Under the pieces are notes generated by a model. The model did not search any database and was not told the origin of the DNA. It saw nothing but the letters and a program-made list of their open reading frames with translations. Positions 23,647-32,769 of a stretch of 46,664 nucleotides of DNA are shown here, one piece after another. The position numbers were made by a program, and so were the translations under genes. Numbering within the stretch: the first letter of the stretch is position 1; the number at the start of each line of letters is the position of its first letter. The DNA is from an uncultured Amaricoccus sp. (GTDB lineage Bacteria; Pseudomonadota; Alphaproteobacteria; Rhodobacterales; Rhodobacteraceae). The DNA lies in NCBI RefSeq assembly GCF_937891315.1, contig NZ_CALAGI010000023.1, positions 1-46,664 on the forward strand, written 5' to 3'.

Positions 23647-24762
23647 ATGATCAAGCGCCTGATAATAGCTATCATTCTCCTGGTAATCGTTGTCGGCGGC
23701 ATCGTCGGCTTCAACATCTTCCGGGCCAATGCGATCAAGGGTTTCTTCGCCAGCCGCCAGCCCGATCCGGTGACGGTCTCGACCATCGAGGTCGCACCCT
23801 CGACCTGGTATCCCGGGATCGAGGCGATCGGCACGGCGCGGGCGGCGCAGGGCGTCAATCTCGGCGTCGAGACGGCCGGCATCGTCAAGGAGATCCTCTT
23901 CGCCGCCAACGACCGGGTCGAGCTGAACCAGCGGTTGGTGCAGATCGACGATGCCATCGAGCGCGCCGATCTCGAGGCCGCGAACGCGACGCTGAACCTC
24001 AGCAAGACCCAGCTCGCCCGCGCCGAGACACTGAAGGCGCGCGGCGTCTCCGCCACGACCGACGTCGACGAGGCGCAGGCGACCGCGACCAGCGCGCAGG
24101 CCGAGGTGGTCAAGCTCACCGCGGTCATGAACCAGAAAAGCCTCGAGGCGCCGTTCTCCGGCGTCATCGGCATCCCTCAGATCGATGTCGGCGAATACGT
24201 GGTTCCGGGCACCGTCTATGCCACGCTGCAGGATCTCGACACGATGCGCGTCGATTTCTCGGTGCCCGAACAGCAGATCCGGCTGATCGCCATGGGTTTG
24301 CCGGTCACCGTCTCCTCCGAGGTCGGCACCACCGAACTGACTGGCGAGGTGAGCGCCATCGAACCGAGGATCGACCCGAACACCCGCCTCGTCACCATCC
24401 GCGCCGCCGTGCACAATCCCGACGCCAGCGTCAATCCGGGCCAGTTCCTGCGCGTGCGGGTCGAGTTGCCGAAGGAGGAGGGGGTGATCTCGCTGCCGCA
24501 GACGGTGGTGAGCTCGAACCTCTATGGCGACTCGGTCTATGTCGTGCGCACCGAGGGCGAGGGGGACGAGGCCAAGCAGAAGGTGGAACAGGTCTTCGTG
24601 CGGATCGGCCGCCGGTCGGGCAATCAGGTCGAGATCCTCCAGGGCCTGAAGCCGGGAGACGTGGTGGTGACGGCGGGCCAGAACCGGCTCTCGGGCGGGG
24701 TGCCGGTGCGGATCGACAATACGGTCAATCCCGCCACCGCCAACCCGACGCCGATCGACTAG
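23647..24762 (+). CDS. RND efflux periplasmic adaptor (membrane fusion protein)
   Basis: 371 aa from ATG 23647, where an inner-membrane anchor (LIIAIILLVIVVGGIVGF) begins almost at once. The start 66 bp upstream lacks a ribosome site, while GGTGGGG precedes this one. Domain order is the standard one: barrel-sandwich start (VNLGVETAGIVKEILF), an alpha hairpin with ALES-type repeats near 100-150, LEAPFSGVIG closing the lipoyl-like part, then beta-barrel and membrane-proximal domains. It links the pump to an outer-membrane channel, which is not encoded nearby. The pump gene starts 10 bp later. Confidence 0.93.
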   Translation: MIKRLIIAIILLVIVVGGIVGFNIFRANAIKGFFASRQPDPVTVSTIEVAPSTWYPGIEAIGTARAAQGVNLGVETAGIVKEILFAANDRVELNQRLVQIDDAIERADLEAANATLNLSKTQLARAETLKARGVSATTDVDEAQATATSAQAEVVKLTAVMNQKSLEAPFSGVIGIPQIDVGEYVVPGTVYATLQDLDTMRVDFSVPEQQIRLIAMGLPVTVSSEVGTTELTGEVSAIEPRIDPNTRLVTIRAAVHNPDASVNPGQFLRVRVELPKEEGVISLPQTVVSSNLYGDSVYVVRTEGEGDEAKQKVEQVFVRIGRRSGNQVEILQGLKPGDVVVTAGQNRLSGGVPVRIDNTVNPATANPTPID

Positions 24763-24772
24763 GGGCGCCGGC

Positions 24773-27700
24773 ATGCATTTCAGCGAGCTCTTCATCCGCC
24801 GGCCGGTCCTGTCGACCGTCCTCGCGGCCTTCATCCTGCTCATCGGCTTCCAGGGCATCTTCAGCCTGCAGGTTCGCGAATATCCCGAGGTCGAGGAGAC
24901 GGTGGTCACCATCACCACCATCTATCGCGGCGCGCCGCCGGACCTCATCCAGGGCTTCATCACCTCGCCGATCGCCGCCGCCGTGGCGACGACCGAGAAT
25001 ATCGACTATGTCACCTCGCAATCGACGCCCTCGGCCAGCATCGTCAGCGTGCACATGAGGCTGGGGGCGAACCCCGACGTCGCACTGACCGAAGTGCTGG
25101 CCAAGGTCCAGCAGGTGCGCGGCCTGCTGCCCGACGGCGCCGACGATCCCTCGATCGTCAAGGGTACCGGCCAGCAGTTCGCCCTCATGTATCTCGCGGC
25201 GCAGAACCCGAACATGAACGCCGAACAGATGACCGAATATCTCGAGCGGGTGATCCGGCCGAGAATGTCGACCATCCCCGGCGTGGCCGAGATCGAGATC
25301 ATCGGCGCGGCCAACTATTCCATGCGGGTCTGGATCGACCCGCTGCAACTCGCCGCCCGCGGCGTCACCGCCTCGGACGTGCTGACGGCGATCAGCGCCT
25401 CGAACTTCCTCTCGGCCCCCGGCAAGACCGAGAACGAGTTCTTCATCTCCTCGATCACGCTGAAATCGACCTTGCAGTCGCCGGAGGCCTTCGGCTCGCT
25501 GCCGATCCGCTCGGACGGCGACGCGGTGGTGCGGCTGCGCGACGTCGCCCGCATCGAGCTCGGCGCCGAGAACCACGACACGATCGTCACCTTCAACGGC
25601 GCCGAGGGCACCTTCATCGGCGTCTTCCCGACGCCGGCCGCAAATCCGCTCGACACCGCCGACGCGGTGGTCGCCGAGTTGCCGTCGATCAACGCCGCCC
25701 TGCCACAGGGCATGAAGATCGAGCTCGTCTACGATTCGACCGAGACGATCAGCGCCTCGATCGATGAGGTGTTCAAGACCATCGCCGAGGCGGTTGCCAT
25801 CGTCGTCGTGGTCATCCTGCTGTTTCTCGGCTCGTTCCGGTCGGTGCTGATGCCGATCGTCACCATTCCGCTCTCGCTGATCGGCGTCTGCGGCGTGCTG
25901 CTGGCGCTCGGCTACTCGATCAACCTCCTGTCCCTGCTCGCGATGGTGCTCGCCATCGGCCTGGTGGTGGATGATGCGATCGTGGTGGTGGAAAACATCC
26001 ACCGCCATATCGAGGAGGGGCTCAGCCCCATGCAGGCCTCGATCGTCGGCATGAAGGAAATCACCGGCCCGGTGGTGGCGATGACCATCACCCTCGCCGC
26101 CGTGCTGACCCCGCTCGGCTTCACCGGCGGGCTGACCGGGGCGCTCTTCCGCGAATTTTCCTTCACGCTGGCCGGCGCGGTCATCATATCGGGCATCGTC
26201 GCGCTGACCATCACGCCCTCGATGTCGGCGCGCATCCTGAAGGCCGGCGATGTCGGCCGGTTCCAGCGCATCGTCGACCATACGTTCGACAGTCTCGCCA
26301 ACTGGTACGAGCGCCGGGTGTCGAGTTCGCTCGACTATCGTCCGGTGACGCTGATCGTGGTCGCCTCGCTCCTCGGGGCGACGGTCTTCATGTTCCTCAA
26401 CACCACGAGCGAACTGGCACCGGAGGAGGATCAGGGCGCGCTCTTCGCCATCCTCAACGCGCCGCGCTATGCGACCAATGAATACACCAAGCTCTATACC
26501 GACCAGATCTCGGAGCTGACCCAGGACATCGCCGAGGTGAAGACCGATTTCTCGATCGCCGGCATCAGCGGCACGCCGAACATGGCCTTCTATATCTGGG
26601 CGCTCAAGGACTGGGCCGACCGCGACCGCTCGCAGAGCGCGGTCCAGCAGGATATCCAGGCCCGGCTCGGCCAGAACGCCGGCGTCGAGGGGTTCGTCTT
26701 CTCGCCGCCGTCGCTGCCCGGCTCGGGCGGCGGCCTGCCGATCTCCGTCGTGCTGCAGTCGGTGCACGACCCGGATCGGGTCTACGAGGTCGCCGAGGAG
26801 ATCAAGACGAAGGCCCAGGCGTCGGGCCGGTTCATCGTGGTGCAGAACTCGCTGGCCTATGACCAGCCGGAGATCCGCGTCACCATCGACCGCGACCGCG
26901 CGGCCAGCCTCAACGTCTCGGTCGCCGAAATCGGCAACACGCTCGGCCTCCTCGTCGGCGGCGGCTCCGTCGGGCAGTTCGACCGCGATTCCAACAGTTA
27001 CGACATCATTACCCAGGTGCCGCGCGAATGGCGCAACAATCCCGAGCGGCTGGGCGAGTTCTTCGTGCGCGCGGCGAATGGCGACATGGTGCCGCTCTCC
27101 TCCGTGGTGACGGTCAGCACCACCGCGTCGGTGGCGGCGGTCGAGCAGTTCAACCAGCTGAACAGCGCGACCATCTCGGCCCTGCCCCTGCCCGGCGTCA
27201 CCTCGGGCGACGGTCTGGCCACCATTCGCGCGATCATGGAGGAGAGCCTGCCGGACGGGTTCTTCATCGACTATTCCGGCCAGTCCAGGCTGGAGGTACA
27301 ACAGGGCAATACGCTGCTCGTCGCCTTCGGCCTCGCGATCCTCGTCATCTATCTGGTGCTGGCCGCGCAGTTCGAGAGCTTCCGCGACCCGCTCATCATC
27401 CTGATGTCGGTGCCGCTGTCGATCTTCGGCGCCATCCTGCCGCTCAACCTCGGGCTCGGCACGCTCAATATCTACACGCAGGTCGGGCTGATCACACTGA
27501 TCGGCCTCATCACCAAGCACGGCATCCTGCTCGTCGAGTTCGCCAACCAGCAGCGCGAGATGCATGGCCTCACCCGGCGCCAGGCGATCGTCGCGGCCGC
27601 CAAGGTCCGGCTGCGGCCGATCCTGATGACGACCGCCGCGATGGCGCTCGCCGTGGTGCCGCTCATTCTCGCCGAGGGCGCGGGCGCCGCCGCGCGCTAT

Positions 27701-27859
27701 TCGATCGGCCTTGTGATCTTTACCGGCATGATGGTCGGCACGGTGTTCACGCTCTTCGTGGTGCCGATGTTCTATACCTACATCTCGCGCGACGACGCGG
27801 CCTTCGCCGCCGACATGGCCTCCGAGGCGCATACGACCGCGCAGGGCGAGCACGCCTGA
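24773..27859 (+). CDS. RND efflux pump inner-membrane transporter
   Basis: 1028 aa, the usual length of HAE1-family pumps. It begins with FIRRPVLSTVLAAFILLIG (first transmembrane helix) and has two large periplasmic loops. GLVVDDAIVVVENIHRH in helix 4 holds the paired Asp residues (about 400-401) needed for proton flow, and the matching Lys region lies in the second half (GLITKHGILLVEFANQQR). It exports drugs, solvents or metabolites driven by protons. No outer-membrane TolC-like gene is adjacent, so it probably uses one encoded elsewhere. Confidence 0.95.
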   Translation: MHFSELFIRRPVLSTVLAAFILLIGFQGIFSLQVREYPEVEETVVTITTIYRGAPPDLIQGFITSPIAAAVATTENIDYVTSQSTPSASIVSVHMRLGANPDVALTEVLAKVQQVRGLLPDGADDPSIVKGTGQQFALMYLAAQNPNMNAEQMTEYLERVIRPRMSTIPGVAEIEIIGAANYSMRVWIDPLQLAARGVTASDVLTAISASNFLSAPGKTENEFFISSITLKSTLQSPEAFGSLPIRSDGDAVVRLRDVARIELGAENHDTIVTFNGAEGTFIGVFPTPAANPLDTADAVVAELPSINAALPQGMKIELVYDSTETISASIDEVFKTIAEAVAIVVVVILLFLGSFRSVLMPIVTIPLSLIGVCGVLLALGYSINLLSLLAMVLAIGLVVDDAIVVVENIHRHIEEGLSPMQASIVGMKEITGPVVAMTITLAAVLTPLGFTGGLTGALFREFSFTLAGAVIISGIVALTITPSMSARILKAGDVGRFQRIVDHTFDSLANWYERRVSSSLDYRPVTLIVVASLLGATVFMFLNTTSELAPEEDQGALFAILNAPRYATNEYTKLYTDQISELTQDIAEVKTDFSIAGISGTPNMAFYIWALKDWADRDRSQSAVQQDIQARLGQNAGVEGFVFSPPSLPGSGGGLPISVVLQSVHDPDRVYEVAEEIKTKAQASGRFIVVQNSLAYDQPEIRVTIDRDRAASLNVSVAEIGNTLGLLVGGGSVGQFDRDSNSYDIITQVPREWRNNPERLGEFFVRAANGDMVPLSSVVTVSTTASVAAVEQFNQLNSATISALPLPGVTSGDGLATIRAIMEESLPDGFFIDYSGQSRLEVQQGNTLLVAFGLAILVIYLVLAAQFESFRDPLIILMSVPLSIFGAILPLNLGLGTLNIYTQVGLITLIGLITKHGILLVEFANQQREMHGLTRRQAIVAAAKVRLRPILMTTAAMALAVVPLILAEGAGAAARYSIGLVIFTGMMVGTVFTLFVVPMFYTYISRDDAAFAADMASEAHTTAQGEHA

Positions 27860-27896
27860 ACCGGAACCCCTCGCCGTGGCGCGGGGTTTCCAACGC

Positions 27897-28913
27897 ATGA
27901 CGCGCCCGAGCGACCTGCTGACACCGCGGTCCGAGGGGCTCTATTGCCCGCCCGGCGATTTTTACATCGACCCGACCCGGCCGGTGGCCCGCGCCCTGAT
28001 CACCCACGCCCATTCCGACCACGCACGGCCCGGCCACGGCGCGGTGCTGGCGACGCGCCAGACGCTCGATGTCATGGCGATCCGCCTCGGCGCCGATTTC
28101 GCTGGCGAGACCCAGGCCATCGGCTATGGCAAGCCGCTGGCGGTCGGCGGCGTCGAGGTGACCTTCCATCCGGCCGGCCATGTGCTCGGCTCCGCCCAGA
28201 TCGAGGTCGCGCATCGCGGCCTGACCATCGTCGCGGCCGGCGACTACAAGCGCGCGCCGGATCCAACCTGCGCCGCGTTCGAGCCGGTGCCCTGCGAGGT
28301 GTTCGTCACCGAGGCGACCTTCGGCCTGCCGGTTTTCCGCCATCCGCCCCCGCGCGAGGAGATCGGACGCCTGCTCGCCTCGCTGACGCTCTTTCCCGAG
28401 CGCGCGCATCTCGTCGGGGTCTACGCGCTCGGCAAGGCGCAGCGGGTGATCCGCCTCCTGCGGGACGCGGGGTATGACGCGCCGATCCATATCCACGGCG
28501 CGCTCGCTCCGCTCTGCGACTACTACGCCGCCGAGGGCGTGGCACTCGGCCGGCTGGAGAGCGCGACGGTCGAGCGCGGGCGCGGCGCCGGCTTCGGCGG
28601 CCAGGTGGTGCTCGGCCCGCCCTCGGCCTTCGCCGGCCCTTGGGTGCGCCGCTTCGCCGATCCCCTCATTGCCTTCGCCAGCGGCTGGATGGGGGTTCGC
28701 GCCCGCGCGCGGCAGCGCGGGGTCGAGCTGCCGCTGATCGTCTCGGATCATTGCGACTGGACCGAGCTGACCGCCACCCTGACCGAGCTCGCCCCGCGCG
28801 AGACCTGGGTCACCCACGGGCGCGAGGAGGCACTGGTCCGCTGGTGCGCGCTCCACGCCCTCGCCGCGCGCCCCCTGCGTCTCGTCGGCTACGAGGACGA
28901 GGCGGACGATTGA
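27897..28913 (+). CDS. Metallo-beta-lactamase-fold DNA exonuclease, ligase-associated type
   Basis: 338 aa from ATG 27897, preceded by GGGG at 10 bp; a GTG 21 bp upstream is the alternative. Metal-binding motifs are THAHSDHARPGH (residues 36-47), HPAGHVLGSAQ and AGDYKRAPDP, and a late SDHCDW and VTHGREEAL belong to the beta-CASP part. In many bacteria this protein is encoded next to an ATP-dependent DNA ligase and is thought to act in DNA crosslink or end repair. Here no ligase follows. It lies 37 bp after the RND pump and may share its transcript. Confidence 0.88.
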   Translation: MTRPSDLLTPRSEGLYCPPGDFYIDPTRPVARALITHAHSDHARPGHGAVLATRQTLDVMAIRLGADFAGETQAIGYGKPLAVGGVEVTFHPAGHVLGSAQIEVAHRGLTIVAAGDYKRAPDPTCAAFEPVPCEVFVTEATFGLPVFRHPPPREEIGRLLASLTLFPERAHLVGVYALGKAQRVIRLLRDAGYDAPIHIHGALAPLCDYYAAEGVALGRLESATVERGRGAGFGGQVVLGPPSAFAGPWVRRFADPLIAFASGWMGVRARARQRGVELPLIVSDHCDWTELTATLTELAPRETWVTHGREEALVRWCALHALAARPLRLVGYEDEADD

Positions 28914-28915
28914 TC

Positions 28916-28969
28916 CCGCGTTAACCGAAAGCCGCTTCAGGCGTGCCGCGTTAACCAACTGGAAGCGGC
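28916..28969. repeat. CCGCGTTAACC direct repeat interlaced with an 8-bp inverted repeat
   Basis: CCGCGTTAACC occurs at 28916-28926 and 28946-28956, 30 bp apart. GCCGCTTC (28931-28938) pairs with GAAGCGGC (28962-28969). TTAAC-type sequences are half-sites for the alphaproteobacterial cell-cycle regulator CtrA, so a regulatory site for the GIY-YIG gene is possible. The inverted repeat could also terminate the exonuclease transcript. Confidence 0.5.
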
Positions 28970-29025
28970 AAGGGGCGCAGGATGCCTCGCATCGAATCGT
29001 CACGAGGGTGATCGCGAGGTAGCGC

Positions 29026-29382
29026 ATGCCAAAGGATTTCTTGCCGACGGACTGGTTCCGCTTCGACATCGCCGCGAATATCGACCTGGCACGTCCGGGC
29101 ATCTACGAATGGCGCATCGATGGCGTCGGCTCCTACGTCGGCCAGTCCTGCCAACTGCGCCGACGGCTGAGCCAGTACGCCGCCAACCTGCGCCGGATGC
29201 GCGACGGCCTGCCGCGTCGTGTGGCGAGCCAGGACAGCCACCGCGATATCCATCAGGCGCTGTCCGACGCGATCGGGCGGGGGCGGTCGGTTTCCGTCAC
29301 GGTCATCGAGAATTGCGAACTGACCGAACTCAACGCGCGCGAGCGCTTCTGGGCCGTCCGTCGCGGCGCGCTCAACGGCTGA
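29026..29382 (+). CDS. Single-domain GIY-YIG nuclease-like protein
   Basis: 118 aa. It consists of little but a GIY-YIG domain: PGIYEW (Gly25-Ile-Tyr27), SYVGQS (Tyr37-Val-Gly39), the Arg run at 45-47, Glu106 in LNARERFW (metal ligand) and an Asn near the end (ALNG). These match the catalytic residues of GIY-YIG endonucleases, so it may cut DNA. No target-recognition domain is present. It is not UvrC or the short YhbQ type by its longer insertion between motifs. It stands alone, convergent with the next gene (18 bp). Confidence 0.7.
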   Translation: MPKDFLPTDWFRFDIAANIDLARPGIYEWRIDGVGSYVGQSCQLRRRLSQYAANLRRMRDGLPRRVASQDSHRDIHQALSDAIGRGRSVSVTVIENCELTELNARERFWAVRRGALNG

Positions 29383-29400
29383 TCCGGGCGCGTCCTTCCG

Positions 29401-30207
29401 CTACTCCGCCCAGTCCCGCGCGACCCAGTCGCTCGGCAGGAGATAGTGCCGCAGATAGCGCAGGGGCGGATCCGGCCGGTCGGGGCTGAAGAGGCCGAAC
29501 AGATGGCCGAGGCGGCTGTTCGGCCGATAGTGCCGGCCCCAGTGCCCGGCGATCGCATGCGGTGGCAGCAGGCCGCCCGGGAAGATCACCACCTTGGTTC
29601 CGTCCGGTAGCCGCGGCCGCAGGAAATAGTTCAGCGGAAACGGCCGGGCACAGTCGTTGCGAAAGCCCCGCACCCAGCCCGGCGGCCAGAAGCCGATGCC
29701 GCCCGGCGCCTCCCGCGTGACGAAGCGCTGCTCGAAGCGGTAGGCGTCGGCGATTCCCTGCGGATCGGCGCGAAACCGCTCCCACAACGGCAGGAGCTTG
29801 CCCACGGGAAAGCGGAACAGCGAGGTCTGGCCCAGCTTCTCCAGCGGCGTGCTCGGATTGCGCGCGAGTATCACCTCGTCAGAATCGCCGAAGGCGAAGA
29901 AATCGTCCATCGGACCGGTCACCACCAGATCGAGATCCATGAACAGCACCGGGCCGCGCAGATCGCCGAGCCGCGCCCCCCACAGCCGCGCCTTCGGCCA
30001 GATGCCCTTGGTGCCGGTCGGCATCGCCACGCCGAGCGGCGGCAGCGGCTCGCAGCGCACCTCGCGCCGAATGCCGTCGGCATTGTCGGTAAAGCAGGTG
30101 AACGTGAAGGGCGGCGTCAGGTGCCGGGCGACGCCCGCGTAAAGCCGGTTCACGTAAGGCGGGCCGTATCGGGTGCCCCAATTGATGCAGATGACCTGCT
30201 TCAGCAT
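29401..30207 (-). CDS. Glycosyltransferase-like protein
   Basis: 268 aa, no signal peptide. The start VICINWGTRYGPPYVNRLY, then TFTCFTDNADGI, and the DLDLVVTGPMDDFF segment resemble nucleotide-sugar-dependent transferases with a D-x-D metal motif (GT8-like). The C-terminal half (GHWGRHYRP region) is less familiar. I recall similar proteins in Rhodobacterales without a known acceptor. It follows the DUF1674 gene by 20 bp on the same strand, though a shared function is not obvious. Confidence 0.7.
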   Translation of the reverse strand: MLKQVICINWGTRYGPPYVNRLYAGVARHLTPPFTFTCFTDNADGIRREVRCEPLPPLGVAMPTGTKGIWPKARLWGARLGDLRGPVLFMDLDLVVTGPMDDFFAFGDSDEVILARNPSTPLEKLGQTSLFRFPVGKLLPLWERFRADPQGIADAYRFEQRFVTREAPGGIGFWPPGWVRGFRNDCARPFPLNYFLRPRLPDGTKVVIFPGGLLPPHAIAGHWGRHYRPNSRLGHLFGLFSPDRPDPPLRYLRHYLLPSDWVARDWAE

Positions 30208-30227
30208 CGGCTCACCCCGCGCCAGCT

Positions 30228-30416
30228 TCAGAAATCGCTGGCGATGCCCTTCAGCTCCCAGTCACCGAAGCGGATCGGCTCGGGACCGTCGCGCCCGCCA
30301 AGCTCGCGCGGCAGGTCGAGCGGCTTCGCGGCGGCGCGCCGGGTGACGGCCTCGGTCAGCGCGCGGGCGGCGGCCGCGGCCTGCCGCGCCTCTTTCTCCT
30401 TTGGCTCGCTCGACAT
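30228..30416 (-). CDS. DUF1674 protein, SDHAF4-like succinate dehydrogenase assembly factor
   Basis: 62 aa from ATG 30416, with GGAGG a few bases upstream; a start 21 bp earlier lacks this. The C-terminus ELGGRDGPEPIRFGDWELKG followed by IASDF is the hallmark of the DUF1674/SDHAF4 family. In mitochondria SDHAF4 binds flavinylated SdhA and helps assemble complex II. The same role is likely but unproven in bacteria. The N-terminal half is Ala/Arg/Glu-rich and helical. It is divergent from htpX across 72 bp. Confidence 0.9.
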   Translation of the reverse strand: MSSEPKEKEARQAAAAARALTEAVTRRAAAKPLDLPRELGGRDGPEPIRFGDWELKGIASDF

Positions 30417-30488
30417 ATATACCTCCGTGACGGCCATGGCCGATCATAGAGCGGCCGCGAACTCGGCCGCAAGGGTCGCGGGGGAGCG

Positions 30489-31406
30489 ATGAACTACTTC
30501 AGGACGATGCTGCTCTTGTCGGCGCTGACCGCGCTTTTCATGTGCGTCGGCTGGCTGATCGGCGGCACAGGCGGCATGTTGACCGCGCTCTTGTTCGCCA
30601 TCGGTACCAACGCCTATGCATACTGGAACTCCGACAAGCTCGCGCTCCGCATGCATGGCGCCGAGGCGGTGACGCGGGCCAGCGCGCCCGAGCTCCACGA
30701 CATGGTGGCCGAACTCGCCCGCCGCGCCGATCTGCCGATGCCTCGGGTGATGATCGTGCGCGGCGACCAGCCGAACGCCTTCGCCACCGGGCGCGACCCG
30801 AAGAACGCGGCGGTCGCGGCGACCACCGGCATTCTCCAGGTGCTGTCGCGCGAGGAGCTCGCCGGCGTCATCGCCCACGAACTCGCCCATATCAAGAATC
30901 GCGACACCCTGATCATGACCGTCGCCGCGACCGTGGCCGGTGCCATCTCGATGCTGGCGCAGTTCGGCATGTTCTTCGGCGGCAACCGTGACCGCGACAA
31001 TCCGATGGGCGGGCTCGGCGCGTTGCTGGCGGTTCTGGTCGCGCCGCTCGCCGCGATGATCATCCAGATGACGATCAGCCGGACGCGGGAATATTCCGCC
31101 GACCGGCTCGGCGCCGAGATCAGCGGCGACCCGCTGGCCCTCGCCAGCGCCTTGCGCAAGATATCCTCCTATGCCAGCCGGATCGAGATGCCGAGCGCCG
31201 AGCGCAATCCCGCCTCCGCCCCGCTCTTCATCATCAATCCGCTGTCGGGCGCGCGCATGGACAACCTCTTCTCGACCCATCCGAATGTCGAGAACCGGAT
31301 CCGCGCGCTCGAGGAGATGGCGACGCGCGGCGGTCCGGCCCGGCCCGACCCGACGCAGCGGCCGACCACGATCCCGAGCGCCGGCCGCCGCGGCGGCCAA
31401 CGTTGA
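30489..31406 (+). CDS. htpX: Membrane zinc metalloprotease HtpX
   Basis: 305 aa. Two N-terminal transmembrane segments (TALFMCVGWLIGG and LTALLFAIGTNAYAY) are followed by the zinc site HELAH (130-134, in IAHELAHIKNRDT), with a third ligand Glu in SRTREYSADRLG. HtpX removes damaged membrane proteins and is often part of the envelope stress response. GGGGGAG precedes the ATG. The stop overlaps the rsmB start. Confidence 0.96.
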   Translation: MNYFRTMLLLSALTALFMCVGWLIGGTGGMLTALLFAIGTNAYAYWNSDKLALRMHGAEAVTRASAPELHDMVAELARRADLPMPRVMIVRGDQPNAFATGRDPKNAAVAATTGILQVLSREELAGVIAHELAHIKNRDTLIMTVAATVAGAISMLAQFGMFFGGNRDRDNPMGGLGALLAVLVAPLAAMIIQMTISRTREYSADRLGAEISGDPLALASALRKISSYASRIEMPSAERNPASAPLFIINPLSGARMDNLFSTHPNVENRIRALEEMATRGGPARPDPTQRPTTIPSAGRRGGQR

Positions 31407-32704
31407 ACGCCGCCGCCTCGGGCGTACCCGGTCTCGCCGCGCGGCGGGCGGCGGCGGAGCTGATCGCCGGCGTGCTGGAACGGCGCGAGAGCCTCGCCGA
31501 TCTCACCACCGCCGAGGATGGCCCGCTCGCCCGGCTCGATCCGCCGGAACGCGCGCGGGCGCGGACCGTGGCGACCGGCGTGCTGCGCCACCTTGGGCGG
31601 ATCGACGCCCTGCTTGGTGGGTTCCTGCGCAAGCCGCCCCCACAGGCCGCCCGCGACGCGTTGCGCATCGCGGTCGCCGAGATCCATCTCGACGGCGTTC
31701 CGGCGCACGCGGCGGTCGATGGCGCGGTCCGCCTCGCGCTGACGCATCCCAAGGGCCGGCATTTCTCCGGCCTCGTCAACGCCGTCGCCCGCCGGGTCGC
31801 CGAAGGCGGCGCCGCGCTCTGGGACGCCGCGCCGGAAGCGCCGTTGCCCGACTGGATCGCCGCGCCGGTGCGCGCCGCCTGGGGCGCCGAGGCGCTGGCC
31901 GCGATCGAGGCCGCGCATCTGATCCCGCCGCCCATCGACCTGACGCTCCGCGGGTCGGCGCCCGAGGGGCTCGACGCGGAACCCCTGCCGACGGGCTCGC
32001 TGCGGCTGCGCGGCCGGCCGCGGATCTCGGCGCTTTCGGGGTTCGGGGATGGCGCCTGGTGGGTGCAGGACGCCGCCGCGGCCTTGCCGGCGCGGCTGCT
32101 CGGCCCCGTCGCCGGCCTGCGGATGCTCGACCTCTGCGCGGCGCCGGGCGGCAAGACGGCGCAACTCGCGGCCGCGGGGGCGCAAGTCACCGCGCTCGAC
32201 ATTTCGGAACCGCGGCTGCGCCGCCTGCGCGAGAATCTCGCGCGGACCGGCCTCTCCGCCGAGATCGTCGTCGCCGACGCGCTCGGCTGGGTGCCGGAGA
32301 CGCCGTTCGACGCGATCCTGCTCGACGCGCCCTGTTCCGCTACCGGCACCCTCCGCCGCCATCCCGACCTGCCACACCTGCGGAGCGGGCGCGAGCTGCC
32401 GGCGCTGACCGCGTTGCAATCAATGCTCCTTGCCCACGCCTGGACGATGCTGCGGCCCGGCGGCCGGCTGGTCTATTGCACCTGCTCGCTGCTCCCCGCC
32501 GAGGGCGAGGCGCGCATCGCGGCCTTTGTCTCCGAGACCCCGGACGCCCGCCGGCTCCGCTCCGATCCGGCCGCGCTCGGCATTGAACCGGGCTGGCTCG
32601 ACGCCGCCGGCGCCCTGCGCACCCGGCCGGATTTCTGGGCGGAGCGCGGCGGGATGGATGGCTTCTACGCCGCGCTCCTCGAAAAGAGCCCGCAACCCGC
32701 GTGA
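31403..32704 (+). CDS. rsmB: 16S rRNA m5C methyltransferase RsmB-like
   Basis: 433 aa starting at TTG 31403, which overlaps the htpX stop (TTGA). The N-terminal 130 residues are a NusB-like RNA-binding domain (VARRVAEGG region). The methyltransferase part has LDLCAAPGGKTAQL (SAM site), the motif IV DAPCSATGTLRR with the releasing Cys (about 311) and the motif VI YCTCSLLP with the nucleophilic Cys (about 361). RsmB makes m5C967 in E. coli 16S rRNA. The exact site here is inferred. Confidence 0.9.
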   Translation: MNAAASGVPGLAARRAAAELIAGVLERRESLADLTTAEDGPLARLDPPERARARTVATGVLRHLGRIDALLGGFLRKPPPQAARDALRIAVAEIHLDGVPAHAAVDGAVRLALTHPKGRHFSGLVNAVARRVAEGGAALWDAAPEAPLPDWIAAPVRAAWGAEALAAIEAAHLIPPPIDLTLRGSAPEGLDAEPLPTGSLRLRGRPRISALSGFGDGAWWVQDAAAALPARLLGPVAGLRMLDLCAAPGGKTAQLAAAGAQVTALDISEPRLRRLRENLARTGLSAEIVVADALGWVPETPFDAILLDAPCSATGTLRRHPDLPHLRSGRELPALTALQSMLLAHAWTMLRPGGRLVYCTCSLLPAEGEARIAAFVSETPDARRLRSDPAALGIEPGWLDAAGALRTRPDFWAERGGMDGFYAALLEKSPQPA

Positions 32705-32769
32705 CGCCGCCGCGGCGGGAGGCTAAGGTCCGCGCCTGACCGCGTTTTCCTCCGGAACAATTGCCGCCG

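Noticed and set aside
24725..27898. 1057-codon open frame opposite the RND pump gene
   Set aside because: A shadow frame caused by high G+C. It is His/Arg/Asp-rich without family motifs, while the plus strand encodes a full RND pump.
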